From Croceicoccus bisphenolivorans (GTDB taxonomy: Bacteria > Pseudomonadota > Alphaproteobacteria > Sphingomonadales > Sphingomonadaceae): a stretch of DNA of 64,000 nucleotides. Position numbers and translations under genes: made by a program. The notes beneath the pieces are model-generated. The model was not told the origin of the DNA. It did not search any database and saw only the letters and a list, made by a program, of their open reading frames with translations. Position 1 is the first letter of the stretch; each line of letters starts with the position of its first letter. The stretch covers positions 1-64,000 of the forward strand of contig NZ_LRSE01000004.1 of NCBI RefSeq assembly GCF_001634625.1, read 5' to 3'. Of the stretch, positions 25,828-35,131 are shown one piece after another.

Positions 25828-27495
25828 CTATGCCGCCGGCTCGCGCAGGGCGAGGCGCTGGATCTTGCCCGTGGCGGTCTTCGGAAGCTCGTCGCGGATT
25901 TCGACCTCGCGCGGGACCTTGTAGCCGGCCAGCCGGCTGCGGCAGTGTTCGACCAGCTCTTTCGGATCGACGGATGCGCCGGGCTTCAGCGACACGAATG
26001 CCTTCACGGTCTCGCCCCGATAGGCATCGGCCACGCCCACTACGGCAGCTTCGCGAACAGCGTCATGGATGTAGAGCACGTCCTCTACCTCGCGCGGCCA
26101 GACCTTGAAGCCGCTGGCGATGATGCAATCCTTGATCCGGTCGACGAGGTAGTACCAGCCGTCCGCGTCATAGAACGCGACGTCGCCGGTGTGCATCCAG
26201 CCGTCCTGCAAGGCGGCAGCGGTTTCCTCCGGGCGCTGCCAGTAGCCCATCATGATCTGCGGCCCCTTGATCAGCAGCTCGCCAATCTCGCCGGGGGGAA
26301 GGTCGGCCCCGTCATCGCCGATGACGCGCGCGTGGGTGTAGGGCATCACCTTGCCGATCGAGAGCGCGCCGCTGGCCTCGTCCACCGGGATGTTCGACCC
26401 GAAGGGGGAGATGTGCGTATGGGCGGTCGTCTCGGTCATGCCATAGGCAGAGTGGACGGCAATGCCGAGCTTGTCCTTGAGTGTGCCGAGGAGCGTGGGC
26501 GGGATCGGTGCGCCGCCGGAATAGACGCGATCGAACGACGCCATGTCGTCCGGCGTGACGCCGGGCACGTTGGCCAGCGCATTGAACGCGGTGATCGCGC
26601 CGATGGTGTAAGTGGGGCGATGTTCGCGGATGAGGTCGAGCAGGGCCGACGGTTCCACACGGAAATGCAGGATCATCGATGCCCCCGCGCAAATCGCCGT
26701 GGCGATGTGGCAGGAAACGCCGGTAATGTGGAAGAACGGCGCGATCGCGAGGATGCGGCCATCCGGCGCGATATGGCAGTAATCGCGCAGGGCAACACCG
26801 TTGAAGGTCATGTTGCCGTGCGAAATCATCGCGCCCTTGGGCTGGCCGGTCGTGCCCGAGGTATAGAGGATAAGCCCGAGGTCTTCGGGCTCGTACGCGA
26901 CATCGGGCAGCGGGTCGGTTCTACCGTTCTGCAGGATATCCTCCAGCCACTCCACGCCCTCGACCTTGACCGGTTCCGGCAGAACGCGGGCATCGTTGCG
27001 TGATTGCATCGCGCGAACCGATGTGACCAGCAGGGTGGAATCCAGCGAACCGATCTCCAGCGCCTTGCGCATTTCGGTGGCGGAGATGTCCTGGCACAAG
27101 ACCACCGAGGGACTGCAGTCGCCGAAGATGCGGGCCATCTCTGGCCCCTTGTACGCCGGGTTGCCCGGCACGGGGATCGCCCCGACCTTCCAGACCGCGA
27201 CAAGCATCATCATGTATTGCGGCATGTTCTGCAGAACGATGCTCACGCGGTCCCCGCGCTTCACGCCCTGATCCTTCAGCCACCAGCCCAGCATCGTCGA
27301 ATCCCGATCGAGATCGGCATAAGTGAACGTACGATCGAAATAGTACATCGCCGCGGCATCACCGCGTTTGGCCACGCAGTCGCGGAAGGCGGAGAGCATG
27401 TCGGGAAATTCCAGTGGAGGCGTCGAGGCCGTCGATTGCCCGCCCGGCGCTTGTGCTGTCGTGCCCATCGCCTGTCCGTCGCCTTGCGCCATCAT
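25828..27495 (-). CDS. Acyl-CoA ligase (AMP-forming)
   Basis: The protein is about 555 residues from the ATG at 27495, which has GAGGAG 5 nt upstream; another ATG lies 18 nt earlier and one 3 nt later. It is an ANL-superfamily enzyme with the P-loop LYTSGTTGQPKG near residue 215. YGMTETTAH (A5), GWMHTGDVAFYD (A7) and KTATGKIQR with the C-terminal lysine complete the pattern. It activates a carboxylic acid to its CoA ester, the likely entry to the surrounding beta-oxidation genes. A GntR-type site lies about 65 bp upstream. Confidence 0.93.
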   Translation of the reverse strand: MMAQGDGQAMGTTAQAPGGQSTASTPPLEFPDMLSAFRDCVAKRGDAAAMYYFDRTFTYADLDRDSTMLGWWLKDQGVKRGDRVSIVLQNMPQYMMMLVAVWKVGAIPVPGNPAYKGPEMARIFGDCSPSVVLCQDISATEMRKALEIGSLDSTLLVTSVRAMQSRNDARVLPEPVKVEGVEWLEDILQNGRTDPLPDVAYEPEDLGLILYTSGTTGQPKGAMISHGNMTFNGVALRDYCHIAPDGRILAIAPFFHITGVSCHIATAICAGASMILHFRVEPSALLDLIREHRPTYTIGAITAFNALANVPGVTPDDMASFDRVYSGGAPIPPTLLGTLKDKLGIAVHSAYGMTETTAHTHISPFGSNIPVDEASGALSIGKVMPYTHARVIGDDGADLPPGEIGELLIKGPQIMMGYWQRPEETAAALQDGWMHTGDVAFYDADGWYYLVDRIKDCIIASGFKVWPREVEDVLYIHDAVREAAVVGVADAYRGETVKAFVSLKPGASVDPKELVEHCRSRLAGYKVPREVEIRDELPKTATGKIQRLALREPAA

Positions 27496-27559
27496 CCATT
27501 CTCCTCGATTCATGGCGCGCTGAGCGCCTTATTTAAGGTCCTCAAAACCATCATGCCAA

Positions 27560-27572
27560 CTTGTAGGACGAT
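27560..27572. promoter_or_regulatory. Putative second GntR operator (CTTGTAGGACGAT)
   Basis: Matches AWYGTNNNACRWT at all but the first position. Located 65 bp upstream of the acyl-CoA ligase start. Confidence 0.5.
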
Positions 27573-27650
27573 TTTCGAGTAGAATGAAACTCTCGGCGCG
27601 ATATTTATCGCGGCCAACGAACGGATTTGCGCTAATTGAAGGGGCAGCCG

Positions 27651-28346
27651 TTACGGCTGCGATGCGGCGAAAGCCCGATCCGGCAGGTCGTTGATGCGTT
27701 CGATGGTGAGCCGGACGTGCCGCCTGCCCGCGGCTTCGGCCTGTTCGGCATTGCCCGACAGGATGGCCTGCGTCATCTCGTTATAGTCGCTCAGTTCCGC
27801 CGAATCGCCCGCGCGGTTGAACGGACGGAGCTGTAGCCGCATGATGTGGACTTGCGCGCTGGGGAAGAGCCGCTGCAATTCCTCGTTACCGCTCAACTGC
27901 ACCATTGTGCGGTAATAGGCTTCGCGCGCATCGATGAAGCTGGCGAAATGGTCGAGCGATACCTGTTCCGACAGGCGCTCGTGATCGGCCAGCAGTCGTG
28001 CCCGGTTGCCACCTTCGTCGATCGATAGTGCCGCGCCCCTTGCGGCAAGGCCGAGCAGCATTTCCACGATGTCGAGCAACTGGGTGACTTCCCGCCGCGA
28101 CAGGCGCCTCACTTCGGCCCCGCGATGCGGCGCGAGCGTGATCACGCCGCTGGATGCAAGGCGGTTCAGGACTTCGCGAATCGTGCCGCGCCCCACTTCG
28201 AACGTCTGCATCAGGTCCGGCGCGACAAGGCGCTGCCCCGGAACGTAGCGGCCCTCGTAAAGCCCTCTCAAAAGGCCGCGATAGGTGCGGTCGAACGGGC
28301 TGCGATCCACTTCCTTACCGTCGTCCTGATCGTCGATAGTCGCCAT
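27651..28346 (-). CDS. GntR-family regulator, FCD subgroup
   Basis: The protein is about 231 residues from the ATG at 28346 (MATIDDQDDGKEVDR); the open frame extends to 28469, and no strong ribosome site decides the start. The winged helix has FEVGRGTIREVLNRLASSGV (residues 45-65), then a helical FCD domain. It is related to the regulator next to it at 28495. The direct repeat TTGCAAGCGG occurs twice near 28400-28430. With its neighbour, it is the candidate binder of the AWYGTNNNACRWT palindromes around this cluster. Confidence 0.88.
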   Translation of the reverse strand: MATIDDQDDGKEVDRSPFDRTYRGLLRGLYEGRYVPGQRLVAPDLMQTFEVGRGTIREVLNRLASSGVITLAPHRGAEVRRLSRREVTQLLDIVEMLLGLAARGAALSIDEGGNRARLLADHERLSEQVSLDHFASFIDAREAYYRTMVQLSGNEELQRLFPSAQVHIMRLQLRPFNRAGDSAELSDYNEMTQAILSGNAEQAEAAGRRHVRLTIERINDLPDRAFAASQP

Positions 28347-28494
28347 GGTCGAGAAGCTGTCTTTCCGGTCTGCAGGTTTGCGCCAAGCACCGCATCTAGT
28401 TGCAAGCGGCGCTTTGTTGCAAGCGGTGCGGGGCAATCCCGCGCAGGATCGCCGTAGCCGGAAGCGCACCGGCCCCGCGTAAGAATGCGCCCCG

Positions 28495-29166
28495 TTACTG
28501 GTTCTGGAAGTCCTGCAACCTGCTGATGGCCCTGCTGATGTGCGTCCTTGCCGCCGCTTCCGCAGCCTTGGCCTGACCCGCCATCACCGCATCGGCAATG
28601 CGCCCGTAATCGCGCAGCCACGTCGCATCGTCCGCGCGAAGAATCGAACGGAATTGCGTGCGGATCAGGTGGACGCGGACCGTTGGCAGAACCCGGCTGA
28701 GTTCCGCGTTGGACGCCAGTGCCGTCAGTGCGCCGTAGAAGCTGTCGCGCGCGACGGCATAATCGGAATTGGTGCTGTCTCCCGACTTGAAGCGTTGCAG
28801 CGCCCGTGCCGCTTCCTGAAACCGTGCGAAGGCAGGCCCGTCCCTATTGCTTTCGGCAGCCAGCCGCGCGGCCAGTGCAATAAGCGTCTGCGCAACGACC
28901 AGCGTCTCGATCGCCTCGTCCACGCCCAGTACTCGGACCTGTGCACCCTTTTGCGGCACGAGCGAGACGATGTTCATGGCCGCAAGCGCGTTCAGCGCCT
29001 CTCTCACCGGGCCGCGGCTTATGCCGTGCGCCGCCGTCAGCTGCGCTTCGTAGATGCGCTGGCCGGGTTCGTAGCGGCCGTCATACAGCCCCTGGATGAT
29101 GTCGCGCACGACAACCTCGCGGGTCCGTCCCGAGCGGATGTCGTCTTTGCCGTCCGGTTGGTTCAA
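28495..29166 (-). CDS. GntR-family regulator, FCD subgroup
   Basis: The 223-residue protein has a winged helix (about 15-80) with HGISRGPVREALNALAAMNIV and a C-terminal all-helical FCD domain. Its size and layout match the adjacent regulator, suggesting a tandem duplication with divergence. It is downstream of two SDR genes on the same strand and probably ends the operon starting at 32178. Ligands of this subgroup are usually organic acids or acyl-CoAs. Confidence 0.9.
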   Translation of the reverse strand: MNQPDGKDDIRSGRTREVVVRDIIQGLYDGRYEPGQRIYEAQLTAAHGISRGPVREALNALAAMNIVSLVPQKGAQVRVLGVDEAIETLVVAQTLIALAARLAAESNRDGPAFARFQEAARALQRFKSGDSTNSDYAVARDSFYGALTALASNAELSRVLPTVRVHLIRTQFRSILRADDATWLRDYGRIADAVMAGQAKAAEAAARTHISRAISRLQDFQNQ

Positions 29167-29226
29167 ATGGCAGTCCTCGGTTTGTGGCGGTGAAGCGCCG
29201 CGATGCGGTGCATCCGGCCTGTCTCA

Positions 29227-29242
29227 CACATCACCGGATGTG
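29227..29242. promoter_or_regulatory. Palindrome CACATC-ACCG-GATGTG
   Basis: A 16-bp inverted repeat with perfect arms, in the 107-nt gap between the SDR stop and the start of the GntR gene at 29166. It lacks a T-run, so an operator or attenuating hairpin is as likely as a terminator. Confidence 0.35.
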
Positions 29243-29273
29243 ACGCCATAGCCATGGGGAGCGAACTTTCGCG

Positions 29274-30053
29274 TTATATGCCCCCGACAGTCACAAGTGC
29301 GCCGCCGTCGATGACGATTGTCTGCCCGGTCATGTAGCGCGATGCGTCTGCTGCAAGGAACACCGCCGCGCCGGCGATATCCTCCGGCTCTCCGATGCGC
29401 GCCATCGGGGTTCCGGAAAGTGCGGTGGCCAGATTGTCTTCGTCTTCCCACAAGGCGCGGGCGAAGTCGGTGCGGATAAGGCCCGGCGCGATGCAGTTCA
29501 CGCGAACGCCGTGCGGCCCGTATTCTATGGCCAGATTGCGGGCGAGCGCGAAGTCCGCCGCCTTCGAGACGTTATAGGCCCCGATGACCGGCGAACCGCG
29601 AAAGCCGCCAATCGACGATACGAAGACGAGCGAGCCGCTCCCCCGCTCTATCATGCCCGGCGAAACCAGCTGCGCGAACCAGTGCGAAGACAGCAGGTTG
29701 TTGTGCAGGATCTTTTGGAACTGTTCGTCCGCGATACCCGACATCGATCCGTAGTAGGGGTTGGAAGCAGCGTTGCAGACCATGATGTCGATCTGGCCCA
29801 GATGCCGCTTCGCCTGCTCCACCAGCGCTTCGACATCGGCCTTCGACCCCACATTGGCCGGCACCGACCAGGCCCTGCCACCGTCGCGCGCGTTGATGGC
29901 ATCGGCCACCAGGTCGCATGCCGGCTGCTTGCGGGAGGAGATGATCACGTTGGCGCCATGGGCGGCCAGCGCCTCGGCAATGGCCTTGCCGATCCCGCGC
30001 GAGGAGCCGGTGATGACGGCGCCCTTGCCCGTCAGGTCGAAACTGTTCTTCAT
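29274..30053 (-). CDS. SDR oxidoreductase
   Basis: The 259-residue classical short-chain dehydrogenase has the cofactor motif TGSSRGIGKAIAE near residue 14. The NAAS motif replaces NNAG, the catalytic tetrad segment is SSIGG...YNVSK, and the C-terminus is GQTIVIDGG. It lies 10 nt downstream of another SDR and is part of the same operon. It probably oxidises a hydroxyl group of an acyl or alicyclic intermediate. In-family assignment of the substrate is not possible. Confidence 0.92.
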   Translation of the reverse strand: MKNSFDLTGKGAVITGSSRGIGKAIAEALAAHGANVIISSRKQPACDLVADAINARDGGRAWSVPANVGSKADVEALVEQAKRHLGQIDIMVCNAASNPYYGSMSGIADEQFQKILHNNLLSSHWFAQLVSPGMIERGSGSLVFVSSIGGFRGSPVIGAYNVSKAADFALARNLAIEYGPHGVRVNCIAPGLIRTDFARALWEDEDNLATALSGTPMARIGEPEDIAGAAVFLAADASRYMTGQTIVIDGGALVTVGGI

Positions 30054-30063
30054 TGTCGTACCT

Positions 30064-30840
30064 TCACATTGCGGAGATGCCGCCGTCCAGCTTGATCTCG
30101 GCGCCGGTCATGAACCGGCTTTCGTCCGAGGCAAGGTAGACTGCGGCATGGGCGACGTCGTCAGCTTCGCCCAGCCTGCCCAGCGGGACTTGCTTGGCCA
30201 GTTTGGCAAGGATCGTCGCTTCGTCCCTGTCGCCGACAAGGTCGTTGAGGATCGGCGTGCGGATGAACGTGGGGTGCACCGAATTGCAGCGGATGTCCCA
30301 CCCCTGCCGCGCGCAGTGCAGGGCGATCGACTTGCTGAGCAGCCAGACCGCCGCCTTCGAGGCGTTGTAGTTGGCGAAGTTGTGCGATGCGATCAGCCCG
30401 GCGATGGAAGAGATGTTGATGATCGACCCGGGCTGGTGCTCCCGCATCAATGGCAGCGCCTGCTTCGTGCCGAGGAACACGCTGTCGTTGTTCACCGCCA
30501 TGCCGTGGCGCCATTCGTCCAGCGTGAAATCCTCCACGCTGCCGGTCAGCACGATCCCGGCATTGTTGACGAGCACCGACAGCCCGCCAAGATCTTCGCG
30601 CGCCTGTTCGATAACGGCAGCCCAGACCGCCTCGCTGGTGACGTCGTGGCGGGCGTGGAACGCCGTTCCGGCACCGAACTCCGCATTGATGTCGTTTGCA
30701 ACCGATGCGACGCCATCGCCGTTGCGATCGGTAAGCAGGACATTCGCGCCTTCCCGCGCCATGGCCCGCGCCGTGGCGGCGCCAAGGCCCTGTGCCGCGC
30801 CCGTTACCAGCGCGTGTTTTCCGGCGAGACGACCGCTCAT
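30064..30840 (-). CDS. SDR oxidoreductase
   Basis: The 258-residue classical SDR has TGAAQGLGAATARAM near residue 14, NNAG at about 87, Ser in NISSIAG and the YNASK active site. HPTFIRTPILNDL and GAEIKLDGG complete the pattern. It follows the ACAD10/11-type dehydrogenase by 30 nt. In the Pseudomonas lva operon an SDR (LvaD) reduces the keto acid-CoA to the 4-hydroxy compound; a similar role is possible here but not shown. Confidence 0.92.
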   Translation of the reverse strand: MSGRLAGKHALVTGAAQGLGAATARAMAREGANVLLTDRNGDGVASVANDINAEFGAGTAFHARHDVTSEAVWAAVIEQAREDLGGLSVLVNNAGIVLTGSVEDFTLDEWRHGMAVNNDSVFLGTKQALPLMREHQPGSIINISSIAGLIASHNFANYNASKAAVWLLSKSIALHCARQGWDIRCNSVHPTFIRTPILNDLVGDRDEATILAKLAKQVPLGRLGEADDVAHAAVYLASDESRFMTGAEIKLDGGISAM

Positions 30841-30870
30841 GCGACTTTGTCCTTCATACGTTCCTGCCGA

Positions 30871-32178
30871 TCATTCGTTGAAGTTGGCGGGACGCGGCCA
30901 CGGGCTGTTTGCCGACAGGCTTTCGGCTTCGGCAAGCGTCATCACGTCGGCCCAGCCGCCGGTGATTGCAGGATCGGTGCCACGCCATTGCTTGATCTCC
31001 AGCCGGGCAAGCTGGTTGCGATGCACCTCGTCCGGCCCGTCGGCAAGCCTTAGCAGGCGGGCCGTGGCATATGCTGCGGGAAGGAGGTGGTCGTTGTTGG
31101 TGCCGCCACCGCCGAACATCTGGATTGCCCAGTCGATCACCTGCTGCGCCATGTTCGGCAGGGCGATCTTGATCATCGCGATTTCGCGGCGCGCCACTTT
31201 GTTGCCGACGGTGTCCATCATCGCGGCGGCCTTCATCGTCAGAAGACGGCCCTGCTCGATCATGATCCGTGCCTCGGCAATGCGTTCCAGTGTAACGGTC
31301 TGTTCCGCCAGCGGACGGCCGAACGGCGCGCGCAGTTCGGCGCGGCGGCACATGCGTTCGAGGATCCGTTCCGTCAGGCCGATCAGGCGCATGCAGTGAT
31401 GGATGCGGCCTGGGCCGAGGCGGCCCTGCGCGATTTCGAAGCCGCGCCCTTCGCCAAGCAGCATGTTGGACGCCGGAACGCGCACGTTTTCGAACACGAC
31501 TTCGGCCGCGCGGTCGGGCACGCCGTACATGCCCATGACGGGCAGGGCGCGAATGACGCGGACGCCCGGTGCATCGCGGGGGACGAGGATCATCGACTGG
31601 CGGCGATAGGGATCGTCACCGTCGGGATCGCTCTTGCCCATGAAGATGATGACCTTGCAGGCCGGGCTGGTCGCGTTGGTGGTGTACCACTTGCGCCCGT
31701 TGATCACGTATTCGTAGCCGTCGCGGATGATCGAACTGCCGATCTGTGTCGCGTCTGACGAGGCGACTTCGGGCTCGGTCATGGCGAAGGCGGAGCGGAT
31801 CTCGCCGGCGAGAAGCGGCTTGAGCCACTTTTCCTTCTGCTCGTCCGTGCCGTAGCGCAGGATGGTTTCCATGTTGCCGGTATCGGGCGCGGAGCAGTTG
31901 AACACTTCCGGCGCGAACAGGCTGCGGCCCATGATTTCGCAAAGCGGCGCATAGTCGACATTGGGCAGGCCGTTCGGGTCTTCCTTCACCGGAAGGAACA
32001 GGTTCCACAGCCCCGCCTCGCGCGCCAGCGGCTTCAGTTCTTCCACCACGGGATAGACCGCCCAAGGGCCAAGCTGCTCTGCTTCCTGATAGTAGCGCCG
32101 CTCGTTGGGATAGATATGCTCGGCCATGAACGCTTTGAGCCGTTCGCCCAGCTCGATACTTTTCTGCCCCGGTTCCAT
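30871..32178 (-). CDS. Acyl-CoA dehydrogenase, ACAD10/11-LvaC type
   Basis: The protein is 435 residues from the ATG at 32178 ([14 protein letters not shown]), where family members start; upstream ATGs exist at 32196 and 32238, but the latter places the operator inside the gene. Hallmarks are [30 protein letters not shown] and [16 protein letters not shown], typical of the ACAD10/11 group. It diverges from an APH-like kinase gene. In Pseudomonas LvaC and in ACAD10/11, this pairing removes a phosphorylated 4-hydroxyl from acyl-CoA. Confidence 0.9.
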   Translation of the reverse strand: MEPGQKSIELGERLKAFMAEHIYPNERRYYQEAEQLGPWAVYPVVEELKPLAREAGLWNLFLPVKEDPNGLPNVDYAPLCEIMGRSLFAPEVFNCSAPDTGNMETILRYGTDEQKEKWLKPLLAGEIRSAFAMTEPEVASSDATQIGSSIIRDGYEYVINGRKWYTTNATSPACKVIIFMGKSDPDGDDPYRRQSMILVPRDAPGVRVIRALPVMGMYGVPDRAAEVVFENVRVPASNMLLGEGRGFEIAQGRLGPGRIHHCMRLIGLTERILERMCRRAELRAPFGRPLAEQTVTLERIAEARIMIEQGRLLTMKAAAMMDTVGNKVARREIAMIKIALPNMAQQVIDWAIQMFGGGGTNNDHLLPAAYATARLLRLADGPDEVHRNQLARLEIKQWRGTDPAITGGWADVMTLAEAESLSANSPWPRPANFNE

Positions 32179-32207
32179 TGCCCGATTCGTCTCCATCCTT
32201 TGCAAGG

Positions 32208-32220
32208 AATGTCCTACATT
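32208..32220. promoter_or_regulatory. Putative second GntR operator (AATGTCCTACATT)
   Basis: Perfect arms AATGT/ACATT around CCT. It lies 30 bp upstream of the dehydrogenase start, in the region divergent from the kinase. The identical 13-mer recurs at 40298-40310. Confidence 0.6.
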
Positions 32221-32286
32221 ATGACGGTTATTGTTCAAGGTTTTTCTGGCAAAACCATACAGATCGATTCGACATGTTGATTATGG

Positions 32287-32299
32287 ATCGTAGGACATT
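32287..32299. promoter_or_regulatory. Putative second GntR operator (ATCGTAGGACATT)
   Basis: Fits AWYGTNNNACRWT. It lies 39 bp upstream of the kinase start, so each divergent gene of this pair has its own site. Confidence 0.55.
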
Positions 32300-32337
32300 A
32301 TGGAGGGGCTTCACCTTGCAAGCGGGAGAGCGTTTCG

Positions 32338-33366
32338 ATGCATCGGGATAAGCAGGACAGCGAAGTCGTATCGCCGGTGCTCGAAGCATGGCTGGAGCGG
32401 GAAGTACCGGATTTCCGTGGCCCCGCCAGCTTGCACAAGTTCGGTTTCGGACAGTCCAACCCCACGTTCCGGCTGAAGGCCGCGTCGGGCGATTACGTCC
32501 TGCGCCGCAAGCCGTTCGGTCCCTTGTTGCCCAAGGCGCACGCGATCGAGCGCGAGTTCAGGGTGCTCCACGCCCTGCGCGGCAGCAACGTGCCGGTGCC
32601 CCGGGTCCACGCCTTGTGCGAGGATACGGAGGTGATGGGTGCGGTGTTCTACGTGATGGATTTCGTGGACGGCCGCATCTTCTATGATCAGCGCCTGCCC
32701 GGCATGATGGCGGAGGAGCGTTCCGGCATCTTCGATGCAATGAACCGCGCCGTTTCATCGTTGCACAATGTCGACCCGATGGCAGTTGGCCTTGAAGGAT
32801 ATGGCCGGCCCGACGGTTTCATCGAACGACAGGTGTCTCTCTGGACCAAGCAGTACCGTGCAGCCGAGGGCGACCGGTGCGAGGCGATGGAGCAGCTGAT
32901 CGAGTGGCTGCCGCAGAACCTGCCCGCCGAACAGCCGGCGCGCATCTTTCACGGCGACTTGCGGCTCGACAACATGATCTTCCATCCCACAGAGCCGGAG
33001 GTTGTCGCCTTTCTCGACTGGGAATTGTCTACCCTTGGCGATCCGCTGGCCGATTTTGCCTATCACGCGATGGTCTGGCGCGTGGGTGCGGACCTGTTCC
33101 GCGGGTTCGGCGATCTGGATCGGGTGCAGACGGGAATACCGGAAGAAGCCGAATATGTCCGGCGCTATTGCGAACGGACTGGGCGCGATGAAATTCCGAA
33201 CTGGAACTTCTACCTCGCCTTCAGCCTGTTCCGGGTTGCGTCCATCCTGCAGGGTGTCTGGAAGCGGGCTCAGCAGGGGCAGGCGAGTGCGGCCGATGCC
33301 GCCATCGTCGGCGCCAAGGCCCACCCGCTTGCGGAAATCGGCGCGCGTATCGCACTGGGTCGGTAG
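32338..33366 (+). CDS. APH-family phosphotransferase, LvaA/ACAD10-11 kinase type
   Basis: The 342-residue kinase-fold protein has a glycine-rich loop GFGQSNPTF (36-44), a lysine near 58 and the Brenner motif HGDLRLDN (205-212). The Mg-binding Asp lies in FLDWEL (D227), followed by GDPLADFAY. GGGAGAG precedes the ATG. The LDWELSTLGDPLAD pattern is characteristic of the acyl-CoA-dehydrogenase-linked group rather than antibiotic kinases. It is divergent from the matching dehydrogenase, suggesting phosphorylation of a hydroxyacyl-CoA (inference). Confidence 0.9.
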   Translation: MHRDKQDSEVVSPVLEAWLEREVPDFRGPASLHKFGFGQSNPTFRLKAASGDYVLRRKPFGPLLPKAHAIEREFRVLHALRGSNVPVPRVHALCEDTEVMGAVFYVMDFVDGRIFYDQRLPGMMAEERSGIFDAMNRAVSSLHNVDPMAVGLEGYGRPDGFIERQVSLWTKQYRAAEGDRCEAMEQLIEWLPQNLPAEQPARIFHGDLRLDNMIFHPTEPEVVAFLDWELSTLGDPLADFAYHAMVWRVGADLFRGFGDLDRVQTGIPEEAEYVRRYCERTGRDEIPNWNFYLAFSLFRVASILQGVWKRAQQGQASAADAAIVGAKAHPLAEIGARIALGR

Positions 33367-33425
33367 GGCGCGCCGAGCCTTTCCATCCCGCGTGCTACGG
33401 TGCGGGTTTGCAATTGTCGTAACCT

Positions 33426-33438
33426 AATGTACGACGAT
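33426..33438. promoter_or_regulatory. Putative second GntR operator (AATGTACGACGAT)
   Basis: Fits AWYGTNNNACRWT at all defined positions. It lies 106 bp upstream of the hydroxyacyl-CoA dehydrogenase start. Confidence 0.55.
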
Positions 33439-33543
33439 CGCCGGATTTGTCAGGGTGCAGCGCGCCGTGCCGCAATTTCCCTCAGACCGCCATCGTCGCC
33501 ACTCGCCATGGCCGGTCATCACAATAGACGGAAAGGCTGTCGA

Positions 33544-34413
33544 ATGAATATGAAGGTCGGCGTCGTTGGGGCAGGTTTGATGGGGGCGGAAATCGCGCTC
33601 GTCTTTGCACTCGCAGGGCACGATGTGCTGCTGAACGATCGTGATGGCGATAGCCTCGACCGGGCGATGGCGCGGTTGCGCACGCTGATGGAAAAGGGCG
33701 TGGGGCGCGGCTTCTACAACGCGGAGGATGTCGATCCCTGCCTGTCGCGCATCACCGCCACGACCGATCTTTCGGCCTTTGCCGATCGCGAAATCGTCAC
33801 CGAAGCGGTGTTCGAAGCGATGGACGTCAAATCGGTCGTCCTGAAGACGCTGGACGAGATCTGTTCCGAAGGCTGCATCATCGCATCCAACACCTCGACC
33901 ATACCGATCTCTTCGTTGGCGGCGCATGTGTCGGCGGAGCGGCGCGGGCGGTTTATCGGCACGCACTATTTCTCTCCGGTATCGCGCATGAAACTGGTGG
34001 AGGTGATCCACGGCTTCGACACCGCAAGCGAAACCGTCGATGCCGTGATGGAACTGATGACGGGCATCGGCAAAACGCCGGTCCGCATCAAGGACGTTGC
34101 CGGTTTTGCGGTGAACCGCATGCTGCACATGTTCATCATCGAAGCGGTGAAGCTGGTGGAAGAGGGCGTTGCGACGCCGGAGGATCTGGATACCGCGTGC
34201 CGCCTGGGCCTTGGCCATCCGATCGGCCCCTTCGCGCTGCTGGATGCAGTGACTTCCAGCCTCAGCGTGCAGGCGCAGGAAATCATGTTCGACGCCTATG
34301 GTGAGCGCTTCCGTCCTCCGCCGCTGTTGAAGCAGATGGTGCAGGCCGGCTATGGCGGCGGCAAGGGCAAGCCGGGCTGGCATTCGCTCGATTGGGGAGA
34401 CAACAAGGCATGA
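33544..34413 (+). CDS. 3-hydroxyacyl-CoA dehydrogenase
   Basis: The 289-residue NAD-dependent enzyme of the 3-hydroxybutyryl-CoA dehydrogenase type has the NAD motif GVVGAGLMGAEIA (6-18). The active site includes SNTSTIPIS and H141 in GTHYFSPVSRMKLVEVI. The C-terminal dimerisation domain begins GFAVNRMLHMFIIEA. GGAAAGG precedes the ATG at 33544; the frame opens earlier without support. It catalyses the oxidation step before thiolysis. Its stop overlaps the nitroreductase ATG. Confidence 0.93.
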   Translation: MNMKVGVVGAGLMGAEIALVFALAGHDVLLNDRDGDSLDRAMARLRTLMEKGVGRGFYNAEDVDPCLSRITATTDLSAFADREIVTEAVFEAMDVKSVVLKTLDEICSEGCIIASNTSTIPISSLAAHVSAERRGRFIGTHYFSPVSRMKLVEVIHGFDTASETVDAVMELMTGIGKTPVRIKDVAGFAVNRMLHMFIIEAVKLVEEGVATPEDLDTACRLGLGHPIGPFALLDAVTSSLSVQAQEIMFDAYGERFRPPPLLKQMVQAGYGGGKGKPGWHSLDWGDNKA

Positions 34414-35030
34414 GCGGATCGAACGAAGGCGATCGCGGCGCTGGCATCGACGATCAGGCAATGGACATCCTGTTCCGCGAAGCGCGCAGCTATAACGGGT
34501 GGCTGCCCTTCACGCTGGGCGAACGGGAGGCGCGGACCATCTACGATCTCGCGCGGTTCGGGCCAACGTCCACCAACGGCAATCCGGCGCGTTTCGTGTG
34601 GGCGCTAAGCGCCGAGGCCAAGGAGAAGGTCGCGGCCTGCGTGATGGAGGGGAACAAGGCGAAGGTGCTGTCCAGCGGCGGCGTCGCCATCATCGGTTTC
34701 GATACCGAGTTCCATCGGCATTACGAGAAGCTGATGCCTTTCGCGCCGGAAAAGTACCACGCCCATTTCGCGGCGAACGAACAGGACCGGCTGGACACCG
34801 CATTCCGCAACAGCAGCCTGCAGGGCGCCTACCTGATGATGGCGGCACGCGCGCTGGGATACGATTGCGGTCCGATTTCCGGCTTCAACCACGATGCGAT
34901 GAACGCAGCGTTTTTCGAAGGCACGTCGGTCAGGGCGAATTTCATCTGCTGCATCGGTCGCGGCGATCCGGCTTCGCTGATGCCGCGCAACCCGCGCTTC
35001 GACTTTGACGAGGTCAACAGCGTAATCTGA
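34410..35030 (+). CDS. Nitroreductase-family protein (RutE/HadB-like)
   Basis: The 206-residue protein belongs to the malonic-semialdehyde-reductase (RutE) branch of nitroreductases. It has ARSYNGWLPFTLG near the N-terminus, FGPTSTNGNPARFVW (FMN binding) and a C-terminal FDFDEV. It starts within an ATGA overlap with the hydroxyacyl-CoA dehydrogenase gene and is thus translationally coupled. It may reduce a semialdehyde or a conjugated product of the CoA pathway. The reaction is not certain. Confidence 0.87.
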   Translation: MSGSNEGDRGAGIDDQAMDILFREARSYNGWLPFTLGEREARTIYDLARFGPTSTNGNPARFVWALSAEAKEKVAACVMEGNKAKVLSSGGVAIIGFDTEFHRHYEKLMPFAPEKYHAHFAANEQDRLDTAFRNSSLQGAYLMMAARALGYDCGPISGFNHDAMNAAFFEGTSVRANFICCIGRGDPASLMPRNPRFDFDEVNSVI

Positions 35031-35089
35031 TGGTGCACGGCGGGGCGGCAAGGTCGCCTTGCCGTGCTTAAACCTCTGCGGAACATCAG

Positions 35090-35131
35090 CAAAGGGCAGG
35101 CGGCCAAAGCGGTCGCCTGCCCTTTGTTGTT
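35090..35131 (+). terminator. Rho-independent terminator
   Basis: Arms CAAAGGGCAGGCG (35090-35102) and CGCCTGCCCTTTG (35114-35126) pair perfectly over 13 bp, followed by TTGTTGTTTT. It ends the plus-strand dehydrogenase/nitroreductase unit, and lies just beyond the convergent MFS stop at 35132. Confidence 0.92.

Noticed and set aside
32338-33366. Possible aminoglycoside phosphotransferase (resistance)
   Set aside because: The sequence pattern and the divergent dehydrogenase point to the acyl-CoA-linked kinase group rather than resistance.
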